Shown here piece after piece: positions 1 through 9,300 of a DNA stretch of 64,000 bases. The notes below the pieces were generated by a model, which made no database searches, was not told the DNA's origin, and was given only the letters and a program-made list of their open reading frames with translations. Where the stretch lies: the NCBI GenBank assembly GCA_958009055.1, contig OY253660.1, positions 558,001 through 622,000 on the forward strand. The letters run 5' to 3'. The position numbers and the translations under genes were made by a program. Position 1 is the stretch's first letter; each line of letters begins with the position of its first letter. This DNA comes from Choricystis sp. odSpoLacu1 (taxonomy: Eukaryota; Chlorophyta; Trebouxiophyceae).

Positions 1-51
1 CGCGCTCAACACTCACACACACCGTTTCTTTCCCCCTTCCTCCCCCACCAG

Positions 52-894
52 GCCCTGCCCAACTCCAACATTCTCGTCGTCAACCACGAAAACATCACCA
101 ACTGCTGGTACATCGGGGAGGACCGCTCCATGCTGGTCGTCAACTGCCTGTTCCGGGCGGGTGGCGGGGCGGCGCTGCTGACCAACATGTGGGTGGAGTG
201 TGGTGGTGGGAGGGCAAGAGAGAGGGAGAAAGAAGAGGGTTTTTGAGGTGTGTTCCGCCGTTGTTTTTTTTTTGGCTCACCCCTCCTTTCCCTCCCGGCC
301 ACACACCACAGCCCCTCCCCCGCCAACAAGTACGTCCTCACCGACACCGAGCGCACCCACCTGGGCCACCAGGACCCCGCCTACCTGTGCATGGGCAACG
401 GCACCGACGCCGACGGCAACATGGGCGTCTTCCTGCGCAAAAACGTGATTGAAACTGCGGGCGCCGCGCTGCGCGCCAACCTGACCCGCCTCGCCCCCCG
501 CGTCCTGCCCTGGACCGAGCTGGCGCGGGCTGCTGCGGATCGCACACGCACCCCCGACTTCACCACCGCGTTTGACACGTTCCTGCTGCACACGGGGGGG
601 CGCGGCGTCCTCGACTCGCTCCAGAAAGCGCTCTCCCTCAACGACGCGTCCATGCGCCACTCGCGCGCCGCCCTGGCCCGCTTCGGCAACACGTCCGCCG
701 CGTCCCTGTGGTATGTGCTGGCCCACGTGGAAGCCTTCTCGGGGGTGCGCAGGGGGCAACGCTTCCTGGGCGTCTCGTTCGGCGGCGGGTTCAAGTGCAA
801 CTCCATGTGCCTGCGCGCCGCGCGCGCGGTGCCGGTGGGCGAGCGCCACCCGGCGTGGGAGCCGATGGACGTGCCGGGGGTGGCGAGCGGGTGA
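52..894 (+). CDS. KCS: 3-ketoacyl-CoA synthase, FAE1/KCS type (5' partial)
   Basis: This enzyme condenses acyl-CoA with malonyl-CoA in very-long-chain fatty acid elongation, normally at the ER membrane. The window opens inside an intron; exons read here are 52-188 and 312-894, ending in TGA. The segment [20 protein letters not shown] is the family core. Two of the three expected catalytic residues are visible: the His in [11 protein letters not shown] and the Asn in [15 protein letters not shown]. The C-terminal FGGGFKCNS glycine loop is present. The active-site Cys and the N-terminal membrane anchor lie upstream of the window. The splice at 188/312 completes an ATC codon and keeps the frame. 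FAE1-type KCS enzymes are typical of plants and green algae, so this gene is one of the lineage clues. Confidence 0.9.
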
Positions 895-1802
895 ATGTTG
901 TTGAGAGTGGTTTTGATTTTGGCCCCGGCTTTTTTCTTTCTTTGGTGGTGTGTTCCCCTCCCCCTTTTTTGACCCCCGCCCCCTTTTATAATCCCTTACT
1001 TAAACGCCCTCCCGCGCAATACACACAACTCCCTGGCCCGGCTTGCATGCTGCGAGCTGCGGCCAGGGTAGATTTCCCCCCCCCCCCCCCCCCAACAACG
1101 CTCCTCCACCTGCGGAGAGACCACCAAAAAAACCTGCCCCCACTTTTTTTATATCCCCTTTTCGACCGCGACCAGTGCGCTTTGGACTGGGCTCCATTGG
1201 TTCAAAAACGCGCTCACCGTGTGTTGTTCCCCCCCCCTACTTTTTTCAAGCGCGGGCCGGGGAAACGGGGGAAAAGGGCCGGGTTGGGGGGCCACAGCGC
1301 CTGACTATGCAAGTTTTTGCCTGTGTCCCCCACACCCGGTTGTGCCCTCGACCCCCTCCCTGGCCCTCCCTTTTGGCTGCGCTGCATGACTTTTTGTTTC
1401 TTCATTGGCCTTTTACCCTCGTCGTGGTGCATTTGCTGCAGGCTTTTTTTTCTTTTCTTGCCCGTCGTGGGCGTCGCTTTGTGAAACACACAAAAAACGC
1501 AACTTTTTTTTTCCTTTCCACACGCGTGGGGCGCGTCTCTCCCTTGTCTCTGGCACGGTCCCCAAAGTGCGCACATCCCACTGCCCTGGGAGCTCGCAAA
1601 GCTGTGTGGGGGGCAGAGGAGGCGCGCACGCACACTGAATCTCACAGTTACGCACCCCCGCGCCGCCCGCGCCCTCCCTGCAGGTCGCGCCTCCAGTGCC
1701 GCCCCCGCATCGCGTGGTCGACACAAAGCGGGAGTGCGTGTGAAGAGGCTGCGCCTCCCCACAGGCTCTTGCTCGTCTAAATTCGCGACACGTATCCTTC
1801 TC
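895..1802. other. Intergenic region, 3' side of KCS
   Basis: About 0.9 kb without a supported gene. It holds a long C run near 1079-1094 and several T- and C-rich tracts. The open frames crossing it are low-complexity and show no family features. It probably carries the KCS 3' UTR and the promoter of the small secreted ORF at 1803. Confidence 0.6.
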
Positions 1803-2024
1803 ATGCGTCTCTCCTGCGTCCTCCTCCTTCTTGCCACCCTGCTGCTGGTCGCCTGGACGCCTGCCGCCACCGCAGGCTGCGCCCTGACCGGCTGCGACGG
1901 CGAGGCAGGGGAAGCGGGGGCCTTGAGCGGTGGCGGCGGTGGTGTGTTTGACTCAGGCTGGCTGGCCGCCTTGCTGAACGGAGCAGGGGAGGCGGGCGAA
2001 GCTGGCGTGGGGGGCAGGCGGTGA
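1803..2024 (+). CDS. Small secreted peptide, 73 aa (hypothetical)
   Basis: A short ORF starting at ATG 1803. Residues 1-24 form a good signal peptide: a basic start, a Leu-rich core and an ATAG-like cleavage site. The mature part is only about 50 residues, with two Cys (GCALTGCDGEAGEAG) and Gly/Ala-rich sequence. An upstream in-frame ATG at 1734 would bury the signal peptide, so I prefer 1803. No family is recognised. The next ORF, 308 bp downstream on the same strand, is also a small secreted peptide and shares the short motif GC(D/A)GEA, so the two may be related. A chance ORF cannot be excluded at this length. Confidence 0.4.
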   Translation: MRLSCVLLLLATLLLVAWTPAATAGCALTGCDGEAGEAGALSGGGGGVFDSGWLAALLNGAGEAGEAGVGGRR

Positions 2025-2331
2025 TAATTAAATGTTTCGTGTGTCATTGTTTTTGCATTTTCGAGCCTCTCTGGGTCACAAACTAGCAAACACTTGTTTT
2101 TCGCTTGCCGGCCTCCTCCACCCTCCCTCTCACAGGTAGGCACGCGTCCCTCGCTCCCTAGCCCTCCCCACTATCTGAGCAGCCGCCTGGCACAGTGCCC
2201 CTCGAGGGGGGCATTGGACGGGCGTTACACGGGGCAAAGGGTTGTCAATGCCGCCCACAAAATCTGGACGCGCGTGCTAACCGCCGACTCCAACCCAGAC
2301 CCACCCACAGACACGCCACACCATATCCACC
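2025..2331. other. Spacer between the two small secreted ORFs
   Basis: About 300 bp, slightly AT-richer just after the first stop (TGATAATTAAATG). No ORF or RNA is supported. It is likely the 3' UTR of the first small ORF and the promoter of the second. Confidence 0.5.
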
Positions 2332-2523
2332 ATGCTGTCCACCCGCTTCGCCTGCGCCTTCCTGCTGATGGCCGCCCTGGCGGCCGTCGCCTTGCCGCAC
2401 GCGGCGGCGGGGCTGCTGCCAACGCCGTGCCAGATTCAGACGCTCCTCGGCACACACGGGCGCCGCCTGCGCCAGTTTCCCGGGGGCGAGGCCATCATCG
2501 TCGGCTGCGCGGGCGAGGCGTGA
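2332..2523 (+). CDS. Small secreted peptide, 63 aa (hypothetical)
   Basis: The ATG at 2332 sits in a good eukaryotic context (ccaccATG). Residues 1-27 are a clear signal peptide ending in HAAAG. The mature peptide of about 36 residues has two Cys (LPTPCQIQ and IVGCAGEA) and a basic GRRLRQ stretch that could be a processing site. It is not recognised as any known family. It lies on the same strand as the preceding 73-aa ORF and shares the signal peptide plus GC(D/A)GEA layout. Possible roles such as a secreted signal or an antimicrobial peptide are speculation. The shortness keeps confidence low to moderate. Confidence 0.45.
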   Translation: MLSTRFACAFLLMAALAAVALPHAAAGLLPTPCQIQTLLGTHGRRLRQFPGGEAIIVGCAGEA

Positions 2524-2783
2524 GAGAGCTGGCGTGATTGCGCGTGCGCGCGTCTTTCTGTTAACAGAATAGCGGGCTCGGGACGAGAAGCAAAAAGAGA
2601 GAGCCAGGGGGGGCGGCGCTCCCGCCTCTCCCCTCTCTTTCCCTGTTCTCTCCCTCCTCCCCCCTGTGGGTGTTTCAAATGGGGGTTGGACACACACACA
2701 AATAGGGCGTCCTTTTGCACTCGAACAAAGAAGGCAACAAAAAAAACGTGTAAACAAAGTAAGACACCCCTTTTTTCTCACTC

Positions 2784-4451
2784 TCACTCCACCCGCACCG
2801 CCACCGGCGCCGCCACCCCTTCACAGGCCACCCCAGCCGCCGTCGCCGCCGCCCTCGTGGCCGCCAGCGCGTCCTCCAGCGTCAGCTTCTCCAGGCGGAG
2901 GAGGCGGGCGGCCACCTTGGCGCGGGGGCCCGCGTCGGAGGATGCAATGACCGCTTTGTCCTCCGCAACGCTCGTCTTGTACCCCGCCTGACGCGCGCTC
3001 AGCCGCGAGTGCAGGGTGGTCAGGGCGGCCGCCTCGTTGGCGGGGGACAGGGGGCCGGCAGTGGCAGCGGCGGCGGCAGCGGAGGCGCCTCCCAACACCG
3101 CCCCATCTTTGCACAGCGCCAGCCTCAGCGCGGGCAGCAGGCCGGGCGGCAGGCCGCCCCCACCCCTCGTCAACTTAAACTCGGCGTCGGAGGAGGCGCC
3201 CGCGGCCGCCAGGGCGGCGCGGCGGGGGGCGGCGAGGGGGTCACCGCCCGCCGCGCCGGCGGGGGGGCACGTGACGCGCAGGGGGAGGGAGTCGGAGGGG
3301 TTGTCGTCGAAGATGGTGCCGTAGTTGAGGAGGAGGCGCCTGGAAGTGGGGGAGAGGGTGGGGTGGGTGGGGTGGGAGAGCAGCGTTTATTTGCCTTTCT
3401 CTCCCTTCTCTCTCTCTCGCTCCCTCACTCACCTGTTCGGCTGGGGCCCGCACCACGCCGTCACCGGGTCCCCCGCCCGCACGGGGGCGTCCACATCCAG
3501 GACGACGGCGCGAGCGTCAGCATCCCAGCGCAGGGTGGCTTTGGAGGTGGCCGAGTATTGGAGGAGGGGGGGGCCCAGTGGGACGAGAGCAAACCTCAGC
3601 GACGGCTCCACCCCCATCAAGTGCACGACCGCGGCCTGGACCGCGCAGTAGGCGGACACAAAGTTTTGGAAGGTGAAGGTGGAGGTGGGGCAGTCGAACG
3701 GATACCGAGCGAAGAAGGAGGACGCGAGGAACCACACGCCGTCCGCCTCCGCCCACTCGGCCGCCATGCCGGCCCGCCGGTCCGCCAGTTCGGCCAGCAC
3801 GGGGGATCCGGCCAGCAGGGACTCGGCCTGGCCTTCATCCCACAGGAGGGGCGACTTGGCGCCCGCGGGGCCGCGGCCCTGGATGCGGTCGAGTTCGTCC
3901 AGGAGGGGCTTCCAGCAACTGTTGGACCTCTGCTTCTTTTCGTACATCAGGAAGAGGGCCAGTTGGGCGAGGACGGACACCTTCTTGGCGCCCGAAAGTA
4001 AGTCGGGGAGGTCTGCGTCTTCAAACACTTGGGCGAGCGTGATCACCAGCCGCTCTGGGACGGCCAGCGCGCGGTCTCCCGGGGCCAGGTCGCGGGCTGC
4101 CACGACGATGTCCAGGGGGCGGCCCTCGCGGGTGACGGAGGCGAGGGTGACGGCGGGGTTGGCGGCGCCGGAGGCCTGGTGGGTGAAACGGAAACAAGAG
4201 GGTGAGGGTCGGTGTGGTTTTCGCGTCGAATTCGGCGCTCGCTCGCCCCCCCCTCTCCTCCCACTCACCTCCAGCCACTCCAGCAGCGCTACCCCTCGCT
4301 TGGCATCACTGGCCGCGGCCGCGTGGTCCGTGTCGGCCACAGCCGCGGCCGCCGGCCGCTGGGCGGGGCGGGCCGCGCCGCGCGGAGGGGGGGGCGCGCG
4401 CCGTGCCAGCGGCGGCGGGCAGGCGCGCGGGGCGGTTGTCAGCAGCCGCAT
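2784..4451 (-). CDS. SET-domain protein lysine methyltransferase, Rubisco LSMT-like
   Basis: Exons on the minus strand are 4451-4269, 4175-3433 and 3339-2784; both introns splice in frame and give 493 aa. The N-terminus is rich in Arg, Ala and Pro, with no hydrophobic signal, like an organelle transit peptide. The middle is a split SET domain of the LSMT/SETD class, ending in LLLNYGTIFDDNPSDSL, the SET-C part of the SAM pocket. The C-terminal part (RGGGGLPPGLLPALRLALC onward) resembles the Rubisco LSMT substrate-binding domain. In plants this family methylates Lys in Rubisco large subunit or in fructose-bisphosphate aldolase; the substrate here is unknown. A second, divergent gene of the class lies at 27072-28684. 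The start at 4451 was chosen over an upstream non-ATG extension. Confidence 0.8.
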
Positions 4452-4682
4452 GCTGTGCAGAGGATGAAGTTGCAGGCCCACAGCTGCTGCACGGAGTGGT
4501 AAAACAGGCAACAGAGGGGCGCGCTTGAGTTTGGTTCGCGCGGACGAAGAGTGTTTTTTTTTTTTTTTTTTACCCTCTTTTAACCCACACCCTCAAAACG
4601 CCATCCCTCCCTCCCGGCCGTGTGAGTCCGAAGTGACGTTCCCACTTCAACCCTCTTGCTTGCACTCGCCACTTGACACAAT

Positions 4683-6113
4683 TCACACCCCCGGCTTGAC
4701 TCCCTGCCCCACCCCCCCCGACAGGTCGCAGCACCCGCCCGCTCCGAGCACGGGGCTCCCCTTGACGAGGCCCGCCCCCCCGTTGGACACCGACGCACTG
4801 CCGTTGCACGCGCTGGCGATGGCGGGGCCGCCCGGCGCCCCCCTCTCCCCCACGTGGCCCAGCAGCAGGGCGCCCAGAGCGTAGCCGCCTGCGACTGACA
4901 GAATGAGGGGCCAGGAAAACGTCATCGCGATCAACATGAGGAGAAGGTCCAGGAGCGACACCGCAATCGTGGCGGCCGCGCGGACGGCGTTGCGGGCGAG
5001 GCGGCCGGTGGCGGTGGGGGGGGTGGCCCCCGTTTTGAGGTGGGTCGCCCAGTGCGCTTCCGCGAGCGCGCGCCCCGCGCGCAGCGCTTGAGTCACCATC
5101 GCCGCCGCGATCGTGCCGACGCACGCGGCCGCCACGTTGGCTGGCGTGCGGGGCACCCAGTGGCGCGACAGGACGGCGTCCTCAGCGTCGGCGTGCAGCC
5201 ACATGCGCATGGGAGGGAGGGTGAAGTCGGCAGCGGTTTTGACGGCGCCGCGCGTCGAGGCGTGGCTGCCGTGACCGCCACCGCTCCACCCCCCAACCAA
5301 GGCGCACGTCTTGGGAAACAGGGCGGCTGCTCCCTCGGCCCCGCAGGCGGCCGCCAGCGGGGCGCAGGCTGACATTCCAGGCATTGAGGCACACACAGTC
5401 GCGAGCGCGCTCAGTGGGTCGGGGCAGGCCTTGGTGCCCGCGCTCCCGGTGCATGCATCACACCCCGGCATGCCGTGAGACGCGCACATGGACCGCACCG
5501 CGGACTCCGCGTCGGTGGTGGAGGGGGCGGAGGGGAGAGGGCCAGGCGAGGAGCATGCAGGAACCTTGGACCCGGCACCACACAGCGCGCCGTGGGCGAC
5601 ACACCCGTTCATGCGGGGCATGTCGGTGCACAGGGTGGCGGTCAGGGAGGAGGGGGCGCAGTAGGAGGAGGTGGTGGAGGCCGCCTGGGCCAGGCGGGGG
5701 GTTGTTTTTGGGTGATTAGCCAACCGTCGGTCTAGCCGACACCCGGCCGACGCGCGCCACTCCCTCGCCCCGCCGCGCCTCCCGCCCTCCACTCTCCCTC
5801 CTGCCACTCCCAAATGCACTCTCCTACTCCCTTCTCCCCTCACCTGGCACTCCCGCCACAGGGAGCACCCTGGCATGTAGGCCATTGCAGCGCACAACGC
5901 TTTGACGTCGCCCTCCCACGCCCCGTCCGGCCGGGTGTAGGTCTCGCAGGCCGCGTCCCCCGGCTGCGCGTAGCATGGTTCCCCAGCATCGATGGGGGGA
6001 GGGGGCGAGGTCGAACCAGACGCGGCGTGGCCGGCGTGGCTCCCGGGCGCATCGGTGTCGGCCGCGGCGGCCGCGGTCGCCAGCACCAACAGGACGGCGA
6101 GGCGGCGCGGCAT
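4683..6113 (-). CDS. CTR: CTR-family copper transporter with Cys-Met motifs
   Basis: Two exons (6113-5844, 5684-4683) give 423 aa. Residues 1-18 look like a signal peptide. The long extracellular part carries three exact copies of CxxMxxMxxC-x5/6-C: C74-M77-M80-C83-C89, C109-M112-M115-C118-C125 and C188-M191-M194-C197-C204. A degenerate fourth copy lies near 157-168. This Cys-Met motif was described for plasma-membrane CTRs of Chlamydomonas. Then comes the copper-entry MxM (M249, M251), TM1 around 271-292, TM2 with MxxxM (M340, M344) and TM3 with GxxxG (G357, G361). A C-terminal CC pair may pass copper to chaperones. CTRs form trimers that import Cu(I). It is transcribed divergently from the beta-helix gene. 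Confidence 0.92.
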   Translation of the reverse strand: MPRRLAVLLVLATAAAAADTDAPGSHAGHAASGSTSPPPPIDAGEPCYAQPGDAACETYTRPDGAWEGDVKALCAAMAYMPGCSLWRECQVRGEGSRRVHLGVAGGRVEGGRRGGAREWRASAGCRLDRRLANHPKTTPRLAQAASTTSSYCAPSSLTATLCTDMPRMNGCVAHGALCGAGSKVPACSSPGPLPSAPSTTDAESAVRSMCASHGMPGCDACTGSAGTKACPDPLSALATVCASMPGMSACAPLAAACGAEGAAALFPKTCALVGGWSGGGHGSHASTRGAVKTAADFTLPPMRMWLHADAEDAVLSRHWVPRTPANVAAACVGTIAAAMVTQALRAGRALAEAHWATHLKTGATPPTATGRLARNAVRAAATIAVSLLDLLLMLIAMTFSWPLILSVAGGYALGALLLGHVGERGAPGGPAIASACNGSASVSNGGAGLVKGSPVLGAGGCCDLSGGVGQGVKPGV

Positions 6114-6357
6114 GGTGAAGTTGGGGACTGTCAGTCACGCAGGAGCACTGTACTGTGCGTGAGGGTGGATCAACACTCCGCAATTCGAAAAAGAGGGGGC
6201 GAAGTCTGACGAGGTCGCGGCTCTTGACGGTTTTTGCAACCGAGACTCGTCGCCTCCCCACTCCTCGCTCTCGCTGACCCCCCAACCTTTTGTTTGGCAG
6301 AGGGGCCTCCATCCATCTCTCGAGACTCACACAAGCCTCCCTCTCTCTCCTCTCCAC
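6114..6357. promoter_or_regulatory. Shared upstream region, CTR / beta-helix gene
   Basis: The 244 bp between the two divergent start codons must hold both promoters or one bidirectional promoter. I see no TATA box or copper-response element (GTAC core) that I would call with confidence. Confidence 0.5.
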
Positions 6358-9300
6358 ATGCTCCACCGCCTGCTGCTGGCGGCCGCCCTGGCGGCGGCGA
6401 CCGCGGGCGCGCCGCTCGCGCCGCGCTCGCGCGCCGCGACGATCGAGCAAGCCTCCCCTCCTCCCCCCCTCTACTCGTACGCCGTCACCCTGCCCTCGGG
6501 TGCGGGTGTCGCGGTGGTGTGGCCCCTGCTGGCCGGGTCGACCGCGGCCGACTACGCGGTGTCGGCGTGCGGGGTGGGGGACCCGGCCTGCGCGTCGCCG
6601 ACGCCCGTCGTTGGAACGCCCGCCCTGCTCTGCATCGGGTGCGACGCCCTCACCCTGGTGGCCCCCGCTGAAGTCACGCCCGGGGACACGCGCTACATCG
6701 TCAGCTACACGCCGGCCGGCGGTGGCTCCCCGGTGGCGGCGGCGCCTGTGGCGGCTGAAGCCGACGCGGGGGGCGTGGCAGTGGCTTTTGTCGCGACCGC
6801 CCCCCGCGGCGCAGACGGCGCGGGGTGCGGCGCCTGGGCCACCCCGTGCGCCACCGTGCAGGCGGCCATTGGTAGCCTGCCTTTTGGCGGGTTTGTGTGG
6901 GTGATGCCGGGTGAGTGGAGGAGGAGTGGGGGGGAAAGGAAGGAGAGAAAAAAATAGGCGCGAGACCGCTGCTCTCCCCCTTGACCACGTTTCACCCCCC
7001 CCCCTCCCCGCCAGGCACCTACACCGGCGCCGGCAACCGCGACATCTCCCCCACCTCCAAGCCGCTCTCCATCAAGTCGGTGGCTGGCTCCCGTTTTACG
7101 ACGCTGGACGCCGAGTACAGCGGCCGCGTCGTCGTTCTCTGCCGCCGACGACGGTCGAGTTTCGCGGCTTCACCATGACGCGCGGCTACCCCCCCCCCCT
7201 CCCCCTCCAAACAACATGGCGGGTGCGTGTTGATCGACTCCATGTCGCCCGCTCTGACCGACATCCAGTTTGTGGGTTGCACGACGTGCGACGCGGGCGG
7301 CTCGTGCAACGGCGACGGCGGCGGCGTCGCGGTCACCAACACGGCCAGCCTGTTCAGTCCGGCGGTGAGTGTGTGCGTGTTTGTGTGTGGGACGGGACTG
7401 CTGCTGCATGTGTCGCCAAAAAACTAAAAAAAAACGTCTCCTTTTCCACTCACAGGGCGTGCCTCTCGTCGCCCCCCTCATCTCGTCCTCCTTCACCTCC
7501 TGCTACGGCGAAGACTTTGGGGGGGGGCTGTCCTACAAGCTGGCGGGCGCCTTCCTGTTCAACGTCAACTTCACCGACTGCCACGCGTTGAAGGTGCGGT
7601 GGTGTGTGTGCGGGGGAGGACAAGGCAGAAAAGGGAGGGTGTTTGCGAGACAAGAAAAAAACTCCCCACTCACACACCTCCCCCCCCTCCCCAACCCCCC
7701 AGCCGGGTGGCGGCCTCGGCGGCGGCATTGGCGGCAACGTCGGCTTCCTGGGCGCCGACCGCGTCCACATCTCGGCCTGCTCCGCCCCCTTTTCGGGGGC
7801 GGCCGCCCACCTTGCCACCACCTGGACCGTGGACGCCCTGGGCGCCTTTGGCCCCCTCACCAACCTGCTCATCGAAGACAATGTGGGCGGCCTCAACTGT
7901 GGTGGGCTGAGCGTCATCGCCGGTGGGCACGTGCAGGTGGCTTCCTCCGTGATTCGGGGCAACGGGGCCCCCTTCCTGGCGGGGGGGGCGATCGTCATGT
8001 TTGCCAACATGACGATCACGGACACCGTGATTTCGGACAACATGTGAGTGAAAGGAGGGGGGTTCGGGGGGGGCAAGACGGAGAGGAGGGAGCGCCTGTC
8101 GTCTGCCCGGCTCATCCCCTCTTTTCTCCCCCCCCCCCCCACCCACAGCGCCCCCTACGGCGGCGGCGGCATCTACCTGACCACCGGCAACCTGACCGCC
8201 ACCAACGTCACCTTCCTGGACAACGCGGCGTCCGACGGCGGCGCACTGATGGTGAGAGTGAAGAGAGAGAGGTTTTGTGTGTGTGTTTTGGCCACGCGCG
8301 CGCCTCCCCGCCCGCCTTTGTCTCATCCCCTCCCCCCCTCCCCTCCCCCCCCCCACCCCTAGATCACCAAATCCGGGGCCGGCACCCTGGTCAACATCAC
8401 GGCCTCCACCTTTGCCCGCAACCGGGCGGCAGGGCTGTACGGCGGCGCCCTCTACGTCTCCTCCGCCGACGCGGTCGCCATCGCCGCCTCCGTCTTCGAC
8501 TCCAACGTCGCCGTCAAGGGTGGCGCCATCCGCGTCAAACAGGATGGCGTGGGCGGCGTCCCCTTTGTCACGCTGGACAACTCGACGCTTGTGTCCAACG
8601 TGGCCCAGTTTGGGGGCGGCCTCCTGGTCGACGACGGCGGCGCCGTCACCGTCACCTCCTCCAACTTCACCGCCAACGCGGCGGTGGGGGCGGGTGGCGG
8701 CCTGGCGGTGGGGGATGGCGGCGTCGCGCGCGTGGCAGACACGCTGTTTTGGCAAAACGGCAACGCGTCCTGCGTGGACGCGCCGGCGGCGGGGGGTGGG
8801 GTGGCGGTGGGCCTGGACGAGTTCAAGCCGCGGGTTGGGTGTGCGGTGAGTGCGAAAGAGGAAGGGTGAGGGAGGGGGGGGGGAGGGCGAGGGGAGGAGT
8901 GTTCGATGTTCACCGTCCCCCTCCCACCCCCCAGGCCCCTGTCGTCACGCCCCCCATCGCCACCCTCACCAACTGCACCTTTGACGCTAACGTGGGCGCC
9001 ACCTATGGCGGCGCCGTGGCCCTGCGGTCGGGCGAGCTGGCGGTGGCCGGCACGCTGCTCCTGCGCAACGCGGTCACTGGCGCCCCCTCGTCCAAAACCG
9101 CGCCCGCGCCGGCCACCCCCCCCCCCCGCCGGCGGTCGCGCGCGGGGGGGCGGCCTGTACGTGGGCGCCACCTGTGCCGCGGGCGCCTGCACGAGCGTGA
9201 CCGCCGTCCTGACCAACGCGACACTGGAAGGCAACGCCGCGGCGGAGGCCGGCGGCGGCGCGCTTTTCGAGGGCGGCGTCGCGGTCGCCTCCCTGACCCT

